Shown: positions 24,257 to 34,188, counted from the stretch's first letter. The stretch: 64,000 nucleotides of DNA from Azonexaceae bacterium (GCA_013335535.1 JAAXVL010000011.1:61343-125342); one strand, 5' to 3'. A program made the numbers and translations. The notes: generated by a model from the letters alone, not told the origin.

Positions 24257-26176
24257 TCAGGCCTGAACTTGCCCCGCCCGTTGCTGAATACGAATGAGTA
24301 CGAACTCGGCCGGCTTGAGTGGCGCAAAGCCGACCAGAATGTTCACCACACCCTTGTCGATGTCGTTCTGTGTTGTCGTGTCGCGGTCGCACTTGACCAG
24401 ATAGGCATCGCGCGCCGACGTGCCCTGAAAGGCGCCCTGACGGAACAGGCTGTTCATGAAACCATCGATAGCGAGGCGAATCTGCGCCCATAAAGTTTCA
24501 TTGTTCGGTTCGAAAATCGCCCACTGCGTGCCGCGGTAAAGTGATTCCTCGATGTGGAGCGCCAGACGTCGCACTGGTACGTATTTGTATTCGGAGCCCA
24601 TGCTGTCGGCGCCACGCAGGGTGCGTGATCCCCAGACAACCGTGCCGTTGGTCGGAAAGCTGCGCAGGCAATTGACTCCGAGCGGATTCAGACGGCCGTT
24701 GTCGGCATCGCTCAGCGGCAGGGCCAACGATTGGACGCCGGCCAGATGGGCGTCGGTCCCGGCCGGCGCCTTCCAGACCCCACGATTGCTGTCAGTGCGT
24801 GCATAGACGCCGGCTACAGAACCGCTGGGCGGCGTTCGGCGGGGCTGGCCAGGACTCAGCGGATCGGCAATGACCGTCCACGGAAAATACACCGCGGCAT
24901 GATCGGATTTCGGCAGGCCGGACCCCAACATGGCATTGACCATGGCGTTAACGTCGCTGGCCGAAGGAGGCGCATCGACGATCAGGAAGGCGCGCCGTTC
25001 CTCGCAGTAGGCTGAAGCAGCGGCAAGGACACCGGGGTCGGTGACTCCAGGCATGACCAGAAGGTTGAAGAGGTCGGTCTTATCAAGGGCATACAGGCCC
25101 AGATGATTGGCGCGGTCGCCGACGAAGGCCGGGTAGATATCGGCCGGCCCGAAAGGTATTTCCGTTCCCCCGGCGAGGATGCTGGAGCCCGGAACGGCCG
25201 GGTCAGGCTGCGGCAGCGGGCGAATGCTGGCGACGGCATCGATCTCGACGCCGCCATTGGCCGAACCGAGTTTCAGCACGCTGGCCGCATTGTTTTGGCG
25301 CCCGGGCAGAACGCGGACGGACGAAAACTCACCCCGGATTTCGGATTTCAGAAGCAGCGTGTTGCCGCTGCGCGTGCAGGAAAATCGGGATAAGGCGGTA
25401 TTGCCCGCCGCCTGCCCCTGAACCTTGAGCTTGATCGCCCTGGCCAGCGTGGTGAGCCGCTGGATCGAGGTACGCCCGGCGATATCGGCGGGCACGGAGA
25501 GGCTGACGGTGACCGGCGGCAGGCCGTTCACTGCCACCTGAAAATCAGCGTGCGTGGCGTCGAGCAGCGCCTGAACATCGGCCAGCGTGCCACTTCGCGA
25601 TGACCCTGCTGGCAGCGCCTTGAGCATGGACTGAGGCGTATCCCGGGTGATCGCAACCAGTTGTGAGACGCTATTGACCAGATTGGGCAGGTAGCGGGCG
25701 TCGGCTGAGTTCATCGACACGTCGGGATAGCGTTCGACACATCCGTCGCTACGGCGGGTGAAGCTGATATTGAGGCTGTTGTCCGGCGTCGGCGTCAGGT
25801 AATCGACACCGACCTCAATCTCGTTGCCCGAAGTGCCGGCGTCGAGCGCCGTTACGGTCAATACCGTGGCTGCTTTCGCGTTAACCAGTGGCAGGTGGGC
25901 CGGCGTCGCGCTCTTGACGATGCGGATGATCAGGGCATCGTGGCCGCCGTTGAGAAAAAACTGGCGTACGCCGTAGCTCATTTCCGAGTCAGTCGAGAGG
26001 CCGCCAAAAATGCGCTCGAAATCGGCAAAGCTCGAGATCCGGGTCGCCTTGCTCACCGGTCCCCGTGCTGCTGCGCCGAGAAAGGCGGTGACCGATGTGG
26101 CGACCCCGGTTATGGGGCGCACGCCGGAAGGAATTTCCTCGATATATACGCCGGGGTAAGCGGGCTGATCAGGCAT
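24257..26176 (-). CDS. Orphan contractile-tail sheath protein
   Basis: 639 residues, in the size range of T4 gp18 and eCIS sheaths. The N-terminus YPGVYIEEIPSGVRPITGVA followed by TSVTAFLGAAARGP is the diagnostic sheath opening. The conserved C-terminal domain is present at ~500-635: LALHIEESLYRGTQWAIFEP, WAQIRLAIDGFMNSLFRQGA, then GFAPLKPAEFVLIRIQQ. Ribosome-binding site GGAG 8 bases upstream. Sheaths polymerise around a tube and contract. No tube, baseplate, ATPase or terminator gene lies nearby, which is unusual, so partners must be elsewhere or the gene has another use. Confidence 0.92.
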   Translation of the reverse strand: MPDQPAYPGVYIEEIPSGVRPITGVATSVTAFLGAAARGPVSKATRISSFADFERIFGGLSTDSEMSYGVRQFFLNGGHDALIIRIVKSATPAHLPLVNAKAATVLTVTALDAGTSGNEIEVGVDYLTPTPDNSLNISFTRRSDGCVERYPDVSMNSADARYLPNLVNSVSQLVAITRDTPQSMLKALPAGSSRSGTLADVQALLDATHADFQVAVNGLPPVTVSLSVPADIAGRTSIQRLTTLARAIKLKVQGQAAGNTALSRFSCTRSGNTLLLKSEIRGEFSSVRVLPGRQNNAASVLKLGSANGGVEIDAVASIRPLPQPDPAVPGSSILAGGTEIPFGPADIYPAFVGDRANHLGLYALDKTDLFNLLVMPGVTDPGVLAAASAYCEERRAFLIVDAPPSASDVNAMVNAMLGSGLPKSDHAAVYFPWTVIADPLSPGQPRRTPPSGSVAGVYARTDSNRGVWKAPAGTDAHLAGVQSLALPLSDADNGRLNPLGVNCLRSFPTNGTVVWGSRTLRGADSMGSEYKYVPVRRLALHIEESLYRGTQWAIFEPNNETLWAQIRLAIDGFMNSLFRQGAFQGTSARDAYLVKCDRDTTTQNDIDKGVVNILVGFAPLKPAEFVLIRIQQRAGQVQA

Positions 26177-26319
26177 GACGCGCTCCTTTTCGCAGACGGC
26201 CGGTGGCCGTTCGGTCAGGCGTACATCATACGTCTGGCAGGGCTATTCATGCCTGACGGAAGTTTGTTTCCTTGGGCATATCGGTTGCCATCCCAAGCAC
26301 CGCTTCCGGTAGAGGCTGT

Positions 26320-26661
26320 TTAGTTCGAACCTGGCTTGCCAGCCTCTTTGTCGTGTTTCAACCAGAAGCGGGTTACATCTTCGGCCGTGATGCGCCCGGT
26401 TCTTGCGCCCAGCGCGAGAACCTTGTCGGCATCGCCCTTACGGCCGTAAATGAGATAGACCTCAGCTTCGACCAGTGGACAGATTTCCTCCTCCATGGCG
26501 AGCAGTTCGGACTGGTCGGGCCGAGAAAAAACGGACGAGTCGAGTTGCTGGTTGGGCGCCGGTCCGGAATCGGGCTTCCGCGAGAAAGGAAGCAGGAGAG
26601 ACAGGCTGAGTTGCCGCATGAAGCCGGTGACCGGCGGGAAGTTCGGTGTCTTGTGAGTCAT
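26320..26661 (-). CDS. Hypothetical protein upstream of the sheath gene
   Basis: 113 residues with no signal peptide. The N-terminal half is proline/serine-rich and probably flexible. The C-terminal half (EEICPLVEAEVYLIYGRKGD, then ADKVLALGARTGRITAEDV) forms a helical hairpin resembling a single TPR or FimV-type repeat. It precedes the sheath gene on the same strand by ~140 bp and may be co-expressed with it, the only hint of function. Confidence 0.6.
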   Translation of the reverse strand: MTHKTPNFPPVTGFMRQLSLSLLLPFSRKPDSGPAPNQQLDSSVFSRPDQSELLAMEEEICPLVEAEVYLIYGRKGDADKVLALGARTGRITAEDVTRFWLKHDKEAGKPGSN

Positions 26662-27014
26662 TTTTGCGTTGCTCTAAGATGGGTTCAGGTGCGTGAAAGG
26701 CCGAGCGCGAATAGCGCTCAACCTGTGCCGCCAAAGGCTCCCTCGTGCTTCAATCTTGTTTTTCTGGTGTGGGCCGGATATCTGGCCAATGGTGACTGTT
26801 TCAGCAATGGGGACTCTTGGTTAAGGTTCTCCCATGCCTTATTGCAACTAGCGGGCCAGTTTGCAAGTGGTTGAAATTTAACGATTAGGCGAATTGCAAG
26901 CCGGTTTTTTTGTCGCTGCGTGGCGACGCCTAGCCGTTTGATCGGGCTATCCGCTCTATTGGCAATGAATGCCCGTGTCGCCAAATGGCGACTGATGTTT
27001 CCGTTTTGTGCCGT
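26662..27014. promoter_or_regulatory. Gene-free region with two 16-bp inverted repeats
   Basis: About 350 bp without a supported gene. GTCGC-N6-GCGAC at 26912-26927 and GTCGCCAAATGGCGAC at 26977-26992 are similar palindromes 65 bp apart, a possible operator pair for the leftward hypothetical-sheath transcript. Confidence 0.4.
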
Positions 27015-27428
27015 TCAGGCGATCAGCGTGACGACGATTTCCCGCCGATGTCCTTGCGCCCGGTGCTCGAACAGGTAAATCCCCTGCCAGGTTCCCAGCA
27101 GCAGTCGGCCGTTGGCAAAGGGAACGGTCAGCGATACGCCGGTGAGCAGCGAGCGGGCGTGGGCGGCCATGTCGTCGTCGCCTTCAAGATCGTGGCGATA
27201 AGCCGGGTCGCCATCCGGCGCCCAGCGCTGCATGAGGGTTTCGAGATCGCGGCGGACGCTGGCGTCGGCGTTTTCGGTAATAGCCAGGCCGCAGCTCGTG
27301 TGGCGCACGAAAATATGGGCAATTCCGGCGTTGACCGTGGCATTCCTGACCACAGTCGCGATCTCTGCGGTTATTTCAAACGAACCGCGCCCGCGCGTCG
27401 TGATGGCGAGGTGATGCTGCTCGGCCAT
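27015..27428 (-). CDS. yjbQ: YjbQ family protein (UPF0047)
   Basis: 137 residues, full length. Family landmarks: FVRHTSCGLAITENADASVR at ~40-60, HDLEGDDDMAAHARSLLTG, and the C-terminal GTWQGIYLFEHRAQGHRREI. The histidines and acidic residues form the metal/active-site cleft. E. coli YjbQ has weak thiamine-phosphate synthase activity, and its physiological role is unsettled. It starts 9 bp after the yajD-like gene on the same strand. Confidence 0.93.
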   Translation of the reverse strand: MAEQHHLAITTRGRGSFEITAEIATVVRNATVNAGIAHIFVRHTSCGLAITENADASVRRDLETLMQRWAPDGDPAYRHDLEGDDDMAAHARSLLTGVSLTVPFANGRLLLGTWQGIYLFEHRAQGHRREIVVTLIA

Positions 27429-27436
27429 GCCGCCGC

Positions 27437-27799
27437 TCAGTCTTTCTTGAGCAGGGATTGCAGCGCGGCAAACGGGTTGTGCGTGGCGCTGCCGCCGCGC
27501 TTGCTGCTGTCCGTATAGCCGCGGTCGGCCTCGATCTGCTTCTGGTGCTCGTTGTCGTGGCAGTAAATGCAGAGCAGCTCCCAGTTGCTGCCATCGTTCG
27601 GGTTGTTGTCGTGATTGTGGTCGCGATGGTGCACGGTCAGCTCGCGCAGGTTAGTCACGGTGAATTCGCGGGCACAGCGGCCGCAGATCCACGGATAGAT
27701 TTTCAGGGCGCGTTCGCGGTAGCCATCGGCGCGCAGGTCGGCTGCCTTGCGGGCGTCGGCGACGATCTTGTCGAGGCGTTTATGGTCGATTGAACTCAT
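27437..27799 (-). CDS. yajD: HNH nuclease YajD
   Basis: 120 residues. Complete HNH motif with zinc cysteines: CGRCAREF, LTVHHRDHNHDNNPNDGSNW and LLCIYCHDNEH. The fold is that of small HNH endonucleases. YajD is widespread in proteobacteria with no defined substrate. Probably co-transcribed with yjbQ. Confidence 0.92.
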   Translation of the reverse strand: MSSIDHKRLDKIVADARKAADLRADGYRERALKIYPWICGRCAREFTVTNLRELTVHHRDHNHDNNPNDGSNWELLCIYCHDNEHQKQIEADRGYTDSSKRGGSATHNPFAALQSLLKKD

Positions 27800-27863
27800 G
27801 GCTGGAATCCGTTGTTGTCGGGATGAATATTAGCTGGCGTCTGACGAAGCGCGCTCATGGAGT

Positions 27864-30209
27864 TCAGATTCCCAGCCGCTTGAAAAAATCCCGGACCATG
27901 CTCGGTATCGATTCCACGTCGAGTTCCTTGATCCCGCTGTCGCTGTTGAATTCGTCGTAGAGCCAGTCGCCGTCGACAAAAGAGACACCGGGCGGTGGCG
28001 ATCGTTCGACGACCGGTTTGCCGGTCAGCGCCTGGCGCATGTAGTCGATCCAGATCGGCAGGGCCAGTGTCGCGCCAAATTCACGGGCGCCCAGCGATTT
28101 CGGCTGGTCGAAGCCCATCCAGGCGACGGCGACGACATCGCTGGCATAACCAGCAAACCAGCCGTCGAAGGCATCGCTCGTCGTCCCCGTCTTGCCCGCT
28201 ACGTCAGGGCGCCCGAGGCGCTGGCCAGCCAGGGCGCCGGTACCGGTATGGGCGACTTCGCGCAGCATGCTGTCCATGATGAAGGCGTTGCGGCCGTCGA
28301 TGACCCGTTGCTCGTCCTGGCGGACGGGCGGCTGCGCCGTTTCCTGCAGCACGTTGCCGCGACTATCGGTGATCTTCTGGATCAGGTGCGGCGCGACCTT
28401 GTAGCCGCCATTGGCGAAGACGGCATAGGCAGCGGCCATTTGCAGCGGCGTGACCGAGCCGCTGCCGAGGGTCATGGTCAGGTCGGCCGGATGCTTGGCG
28501 ATATCGAAGCCGAAGCGCTGGAGATAATCGCGGCCATATTGCGGCGTGATGGCTCGCAAGAGCCGCACGGCGACGACGTTCTTTGAACGGGCGAGGGCGC
28601 GGCGCAGGCTGATCGGGCCGTCGTAACCGTCATCGTTCTGCGGATCCCAGGTTTTGCCATTGTCGCCGGCCGGCAGCGAAAGTGGCGCATCCTCGACCTG
28701 GGTAGCCGGCGAATAACCTTTTTCAAGCGCCGCCGAATAGATGAAGGGTTTGATGCTCGACCCCGGCTGGCGCCAGGCGCTGGTGACATGGTTGAACTGC
28801 TTGCGCGAGAAATCGAAGCCGCCGACCAGGGCGCGATAGGAACCATCCTCGGCGTTGAGCGCGACAAAAGCCGCTTCGACGTCGGGCATCTGGCTGATTG
28901 ACCAGCGCCCCTTGGCATCGCGGACGGCCCGGATGACCGAACCGACGCGAATCCGGTTGCCATCTTTGGCGTTGGCCTGCAGGGCGCGGGCAACGAAGCG
29001 CAAACCGTCGCCGCTGACTTCGATGGTGTCGCCGGAGGCCGGTTCCGCCCGGACTTTCTTGCCTGAGACTTCGGTAACGACGGCCGCGATCAGGTTGTCG
29101 CTGTTCGGGTGCTTGGCCAGGATGCGGTCAATGGCGTCATCGCGTTCGTCTTCGTCATCCGGCAGATCGACAAAATCTTCCGGCCCGCGGTAGCCGTGGC
29201 GCTGGTCGTAGGCCAGCACGTTGCTGCGCAGCGAGTTGTAGGCAGCGTTCTGCTCGGGACCGTTGAGCGTGGTGTAAACGTTGAAGCCGCGCGTATAGGC
29301 CTCGCCCTGGTATTGCGCATAGACCTCCTGGCGCACCATTTCGGCGACGTGGTCGGCGTGCACCGCGAACAGCTGTCGGTCGTTGACCGCGAGGGGTTGG
29401 GCGACCGCCTCGGCGTACTGGGCTTCGGTGATCTTGCCAAGCTGCCGCAGGCGTTTGAGAACCATCACCTGGCGGGCCTTGGCGCGAACCGGATTGACCG
29501 CCGGGTTGTGCTTGGCCGGGTTTTGCGGGATGCCGGCGAGCATGGCCGCTTCGGCCAGCGATAGCTCAGGCAGGCGCTTGTTGAAATAGGTGCGCGCCGC
29601 GCTGGCGAACCCGTGAGTACGTTGGCCGAGGTAAATCTGGTTCATGTACAGCTCGAGAATCTGGTCCTTGCTCAACGCCGACTCGATGCGATAGGCGAGC
29701 AGCGTTTCGGTCAGCTTGCGCTTGACGGTCTTTTCGCGCGACAGGAAGAAATTGCGCGCCACCTGCATGGTGATCGTCGAGGCGCCTTGGTGGACGCCGC
29801 CCGTCAAGTCGGCAACCAGGGCCCGCGTGACGCCCCGGTAATCGACGCCGCCATGCTCGTAGAAGCGCGAGTCCTCAATGGCCAAGAGGGCATCCTTCAC
29901 GACCTGCGGAATTTCCTGGATGGGCACGAAATCACGGTGTTCGTCGCCAAATTCGCCAAGCAGCGCACCATCGGCCGTATAGATCCGGAGCGGAATCTTC
30001 GGCCGATAGTCGGTCACGATATCGAGCGGCGGCAGGCCGGGCAGTACCGTCACCAGCATGTAGGTCAGCGTCGCGAAGAGCAGCAGGGCTGCATCGACAC
30101 CGAGGGCGACGAGCGTGTGTGGCAAGCGCTGGCGGTAATTGGCCGTGGCCAATGGAAGCGTCAGGAATTTGACGATGGTCGAAAAGAAACTCAATTGCGG
30201 TCCTGTCAT
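27864..30209 (-). CDS. mrcA: Class A penicillin-binding protein 1A
   Basis: 781 residues. Membrane anchor at ~30-55. Glycosyltransferase family 51 domain at ~85-260: EDSRFYEHGGVDYRG, GASTITMQVARNFFLSREKT and the substrate-loop RKLTETLLAYRIE. Transpeptidase domain at ~420-720: SSIK (nucleophile serine) in WRQPGSSIKPFIYSAALEKG, SKN-type ARSKNVVAVRL, and KTGT in VAGKTGTTSDAF. It polymerises and cross-links peptidoglycan at the inner membrane. It lacks the extra domain at the very C-terminus of some PBP1A. Divergent from the thioesterase gene. Confidence 0.93.
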   Translation of the reverse strand: MTGPQLSFFSTIVKFLTLPLATANYRQRLPHTLVALGVDAALLLFATLTYMLVTVLPGLPPLDIVTDYRPKIPLRIYTADGALLGEFGDEHRDFVPIQEIPQVVKDALLAIEDSRFYEHGGVDYRGVTRALVADLTGGVHQGASTITMQVARNFFLSREKTVKRKLTETLLAYRIESALSKDQILELYMNQIYLGQRTHGFASAARTYFNKRLPELSLAEAAMLAGIPQNPAKHNPAVNPVRAKARQVMVLKRLRQLGKITEAQYAEAVAQPLAVNDRQLFAVHADHVAEMVRQEVYAQYQGEAYTRGFNVYTTLNGPEQNAAYNSLRSNVLAYDQRHGYRGPEDFVDLPDDEDERDDAIDRILAKHPNSDNLIAAVVTEVSGKKVRAEPASGDTIEVSGDGLRFVARALQANAKDGNRIRVGSVIRAVRDAKGRWSISQMPDVEAAFVALNAEDGSYRALVGGFDFSRKQFNHVTSAWRQPGSSIKPFIYSAALEKGYSPATQVEDAPLSLPAGDNGKTWDPQNDDGYDGPISLRRALARSKNVVAVRLLRAITPQYGRDYLQRFGFDIAKHPADLTMTLGSGSVTPLQMAAAYAVFANGGYKVAPHLIQKITDSRGNVLQETAQPPVRQDEQRVIDGRNAFIMDSMLREVAHTGTGALAGQRLGRPDVAGKTGTTSDAFDGWFAGYASDVVAVAWMGFDQPKSLGAREFGATLALPIWIDYMRQALTGKPVVERSPPPGVSFVDGDWLYDEFNSDSGIKELDVESIPSMVRDFFKRLGI

Positions 30210-30327
30210 GCTGGCCGGCCAGTCGCCGGGGCTGATAGTTTATCCGCAATGCGCCACGAGGACCGCTGGCCGAGCCACTATCCTGTCCGTAAAATCCCGA
30301 CTCACCCTTTTATCAGGCGCCACCACC

Positions 30328-30753
30328 ATGCCCCGCATCAAGATCGAACTGCCCGAATCCTTCCGTTTCTCGACTGAAATTCCGATCTACATCGGCCACA
30401 TCAACTATGGCCACCACCTCGACAATGCCCAGCTGATCTCGCTGGTCTCCGAAGCGCGCGTGCGCTTCTTCAAGTCGCTCGGCTATACCGAACTCGACGT
30501 CGACGGTGTCGGCATCGTGGTTGCCGACGTGGCGGCGCAATACCGCTCGGAAGCCTTTCATGGCGAAACACTGGTTGTCGAAATGGGTGCCAATGATTTC
30601 AACAAATACGGCTGCGACCTCGTCTGGCGCCTCAGCGACAAGGCCAGCGGCCGCGAAGTCGCGCGTGGCAAGCACGGCATCATGTTCTTCGACTACACCG
30701 CCCGCAAGGCAGTCTCGGTGCCGCCCGGCTTCCTGGCCAAGGCTGGCGCCTGA
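30328..30753 (+). CDS. Hotdog-fold thioesterase (4HBT family)
   Basis: 141 residues from ATG 30328. The region IPIYIGHINYGHHLDNAQLI matches the D/N-x-N-x-H active-site helix of YbgC/FadM-type acyl-CoA thioesterases, although the usual catalytic aspartate position is glycine/histidine here. The central strand GETLVVEMGANDFNKYGCDL and GKHGIMFFDY complete the fold. Its stop overlaps the next start (TGATG), coupling it to the radical SAM gene. Confidence 0.85.
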   Translation: MPRIKIELPESFRFSTEIPIYIGHINYGHHLDNAQLISLVSEARVRFFKSLGYTELDVDGVGIVVADVAAQYRSEAFHGETLVVEMGANDFNKYGCDLVWRLSDKASGREVARGKHGIMFFDYTARKAVSVPPGFLAKAGA

Positions 30754-31643
30754 TGATTCCGATCCGTTACGTCGAGCCGGTCTTTCGCCCGCCGAGCGAG
30801 GCGGAATCGCTGATCCTGCCGGTGACGGATGGCTGTTCGTGGAATAAATGCACGTTCTGCGAGATGTACACGGCGCCACAGAAAAAATTCCTGGCGCGCA
30901 GCGAAGATGAGGTGCTCGAAAGCATCAGGCTGACCGGGCAGCGTTACGGCGGTGACATTCGCCGCGTTTTTCTCGCCGATGGCGATGCGCTCGTTCTGCC
31001 GACGCGGCGGCTGGTCGCCATCCTCGACGCGATCCGTACGCACATGCCCGCGGTGCGGCGCATTTCCTCGTATTGCCTGCCGCGCAATCTGCGCAAGAAA
31101 TCGCAGGCGGAAATTGACGAACTCGCGGCGGCTGGGCTGAAGATGGTCTATGTCGGTGCCGAGTCGGGTGACGATCAGGTGCTCGCGGCGGTCGACAAGG
31201 GTGAAACCTTCGAGACTACGCGTGAGGCCCTCGACAAGCTGGGCGCGGCCGGTATCACACGCTCGGTGATGATTCTGAACGGGCTCGGCGGCAAGGCTTT
31301 GAGCCAGCAACACGCGGAAAATTCGGCACGGCTGGCCAATGCGACGCAGCCGGAATATCTGGCGACGCTGGTCGTCAGCTTTCCGCAGGGCGAGGAACGT
31401 TTCCGCGCCGGATTTCCTGGCTGGGAACCGCTGGTTCAGCACGAGCTGTTTGTCGAGATGGAGCGTTTCCTGTCCGGGCTGGAGCTCAAGCGGACGGTGT
31501 TTCGCAGCGATCACGCCTCGAACTGGCTGGTGCTCAAGGGGACGCTGGGTGCCGACAAGGTGCGCTTGCTTGAGCAAGTGCGACAAGCTATCGCCGCCCC
31601 TGAAGGCGCCCATTTGCGCCCGGCCTGGGCGCGTGGGCTTTAA
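30753..31643 (+). CDS. Radical SAM protein with CX4CX2C motif
   Basis: 296 residues. LILPVTDGCSWNKCTFCEMY at ~22-42 gives CX4CX2C for the [4Fe-4S] cluster, one residue longer than the canonical spacing. The partial TIM barrel continues with FLADGDALVLPTRRL and KMVYVGAESGDDQVLAAVDK, a typical SAM-binding segment. Substrate unknown. No B12-binding or SPASM domain is attached. Coupled to the thioesterase gene, which might hint at an acyl-linked substrate, but that is speculative. Confidence 0.87.
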   Translation: MIPIRYVEPVFRPPSEAESLILPVTDGCSWNKCTFCEMYTAPQKKFLARSEDEVLESIRLTGQRYGGDIRRVFLADGDALVLPTRRLVAILDAIRTHMPAVRRISSYCLPRNLRKKSQAEIDELAAAGLKMVYVGAESGDDQVLAAVDKGETFETTREALDKLGAAGITRSVMILNGLGGKALSQQHAENSARLANATQPEYLATLVVSFPQGEERFRAGFPGWEPLVQHELFVEMERFLSGLELKRTVFRSDHASNWLVLKGTLGADKVRLLEQVRQAIAAPEGAHLRPAWARGL

Positions 31644-31902
31644 GCGTCAAATTTTCCATGCCCTTGCCGCAGTCAAGCTGTAAACCCCTGGCTTAGTCGC
31701 CGTGCCTTGTTCCGTCCGGCCGCCCGTTTGTCCTGTTGTACTTCAAATTTGAAAACGTCATACTGCCTCGGCAAGGCACTGCGGTTGATTCACCAAATGA
31801 CTTTTCAGGCAGGGCTGCCGGCCTGTGATTGCGTTGTCGCGGCCATACAGCCATTGAAGCCTGGCCATGAGCTGCCCAGCGCTCAAATATAGTGAGGAAA
31901 TG

Positions 31903-34188
31903 ATGACCAATAAAATAATTCCCACGCTAGTGTTGGCCGGACTTCTGGCCGGCTGCGCGACGACCGTTACCCACACTTCGCTGACTGATAGCTCACTGTT
32001 GGCCCAGGCTTCGTCAGGGGCGCTTGCCATCAGCGACGGGGCCGTCATTACCGACAACGACGCTTCCTTCCTGTCCAAAATCCGCCTGGTCGAGGAGGCT
32101 AACTCTACGCTTGACCTCACTTACTATATTTACGCCGACGACGAGAGTTCCTCGGTGCTTTCCGAGGCCCTGATCGCCGCAGCCCGGCGCGGGGTGAAGG
32201 TGCGCCTGCTGGTCGATTATCAAACCAATTACAAGCGCCTGGACATGTTTACGGCCATGGAACGACGGGGCAATGCGGGCAAGGGTAGCCTGGCGGTACG
32301 TTTCTACAACCGGCCGACGCGGAATATCGTCAAGGATGCCGTTTACATGACCATGGGTTGTGGTCAGGCTGGGGCAGCCAGCAAAGAGGCATGCTCCGCC
32401 GACAAGATGGCGGCGGTGGAAAAGCTGTTTGCCGACGAGCAGATTGAAGGCGTGCCGGCCGCAATTCTCAATGCCTCCAACGTCAACACCGGGACTTCCG
32501 GGCTGCTGCTTTCGGGGCTCTATGGCAGGAATGCCAACCTGATGGCGCTGGCCATCCAGCAAGGGCAGAATATTGACCCCAAAGCAGCCGGCCAGGCCGG
32601 CAAGGCGACTCCCGAGCAAAAGGAAAGCCTCAAGAAGCTCGGCAAACTCTACTGGCAGTCGCGCACGGCTCCCGTCTTTCAGCGTGTGCAGGCGAACCTG
32701 GGGCTATTGGTTGCCGAGCAGTTGTACGCCAGCGAAATCGTGCCGGTAAAAAACGAGTTGTTTTCAGCCTTGCCGATTGACCGCAAGTTCAGCGCCGAAG
32801 AAAAGCTGGACTGGGATCACATCACCGACTTCACTCACCAGAAACTCCTGCTCGCCGATTCGAGCCGGGTGCAACTGGGTGGGCGCAACGTCGAAAATTC
32901 GTACCACATGCACCCCAATCCCCTGATCGAAAAGTATGTCTTCATGGATACCGATCTGGTGGCGACCGTGACGGGCGAGGGTGGCAAGGTTATCGCGGAC
33001 GCTTTCGACAGTTTGTGGAACTTCAAGCGGATGGTGGCGACCCTGGACGAAATTCGCACCCACGCACCCAACGACGTGCTGTGGAATCTGGAAGCCTATA
33101 CGACCGCTGAAAATGCCTGCGCCAAAGTGAAGCTGGGTGCCAAACACGATGCCTGCGTCAATGACAAGTTCAAGCTTGCTGCCTTGAGCCTGGATCAGCG
33201 CGTCGAAGCGGCGACCCAGCGCATGGCGCAGAATGCCAAGGCTTACAAGACGGCCTACGCTGGAAAAATCCAGCCAAGCCAGCCCCTTGCCGTCGACTCC
33301 TCGGCGCGCCTCTTCTACCTCGAGAACCTGCCTTTCGACAAGCGCTTGCCGCCAGCCAGTCGCGTTCGGCTCTACGGCGCCCAGGCTGGCCAGGAGGGCG
33401 ATTCCGGCAAACACATCACGGAAATATGGCTGCAGGCGCTCTCGGGCATCTGCAGCAAAGCGACCGTCGAGCAACCCCAGATGGTCATTCTGCACAGCGC
33501 CTATTTCTTCCCGCCGGCCAATCTGGCATCCAGCCTGGCCGCCCTCGTTGATGGCAAGCAGGATTGTTCGCATGTCACGGTAAGAGTGATCACCAATTCA
33601 TTAGCCACCACCGACCTGACCCCGGTCAATTTGCTGGCCCGCCACGCCATCAAGGCATTTGCCGAGGTAACTGGTTTGCAGCACGGGACCAGCCGGGCTG
33701 CTCGCTTTGAATACTACGAATACCAACCGCCGGTCGGAAACCATAACCTCTCGCTGCACAGCAAGGTGTCACTCATCGGCGACCAGCTGATCGTCGGCTC
33801 GGCCAACGCCGACGTGCGCAGCTACATGATGGACACCAACAACGCCATGCTGGTGAACAACGCGCCCAAGCTCGTTGCGGCCTATCGCGGCTTCGTTGAC
33901 AACATTCTGGCAACGCCGGGAAAAGTGAAGCAGGAAAACAGCTACTTTGTCAGCACGCCCCGCTCAAGCATGATTCAGGAAGACTTGGAAAGTCTGCACG
34001 CGACACTCAAGAAATACCACGTGGACAAGCGTCTCGATAGCGAGCAGATGAAGACGCTGGACAGTCGCTTCCTGGGATTATTGAATGCGGCCTACGACCT
34101 GACCCGGGCGGCGATCGATCCGAATGCCAGCGAAGCCGCTCGCCGCGACGCTCAGCAGAAATTCAACGACTTGTTCCAGCCGATCTGA
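31903..34188 (+). CDS. Phospholipase D-family lipoprotein (cardiolipin-synthase-like)
   Basis: 761 residues from ATG 31903 (GAGG 5 bases upstream). Lipobox LAGLLAGC anchors it in the membrane. Two HKD half-sites are visible: HQKLLLADSSRVQLGGRNVE at ~310 and LHSKVSLIGDQLIVGSANAD at ~630. Both contain H-x-K-x4-D, as needed for a complete PLD active site. An insert of ~80 residues between the first N-terminal strand (DDESSSVLSEALIAAARRGV) and the first HKD makes it longer than E. coli ClsA-C. Likely acts on phospholipids in the periplasm. A hairpin follows the stop. Confidence 0.9.
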   Translation: MTNKIIPTLVLAGLLAGCATTVTHTSLTDSSLLAQASSGALAISDGAVITDNDASFLSKIRLVEEANSTLDLTYYIYADDESSSVLSEALIAAARRGVKVRLLVDYQTNYKRLDMFTAMERRGNAGKGSLAVRFYNRPTRNIVKDAVYMTMGCGQAGAASKEACSADKMAAVEKLFADEQIEGVPAAILNASNVNTGTSGLLLSGLYGRNANLMALAIQQGQNIDPKAAGQAGKATPEQKESLKKLGKLYWQSRTAPVFQRVQANLGLLVAEQLYASEIVPVKNELFSALPIDRKFSAEEKLDWDHITDFTHQKLLLADSSRVQLGGRNVENSYHMHPNPLIEKYVFMDTDLVATVTGEGGKVIADAFDSLWNFKRMVATLDEIRTHAPNDVLWNLEAYTTAENACAKVKLGAKHDACVNDKFKLAALSLDQRVEAATQRMAQNAKAYKTAYAGKIQPSQPLAVDSSARLFYLENLPFDKRLPPASRVRLYGAQAGQEGDSGKHITEIWLQALSGICSKATVEQPQMVILHSAYFFPPANLASSLAALVDGKQDCSHVTVRVITNSLATTDLTPVNLLARHAIKAFAEVTGLQHGTSRAARFEYYEYQPPVGNHNLSLHSKVSLIGDQLIVGSANADVRSYMMDTNNAMLVNNAPKLVAAYRGFVDNILATPGKVKQENSYFVSTPRSSMIQEDLESLHATLKKYHVDKRLDSEQMKTLDSRFLGLLNAAYDLTRAAIDPNASEAARRDAQQKFNDLFQPI

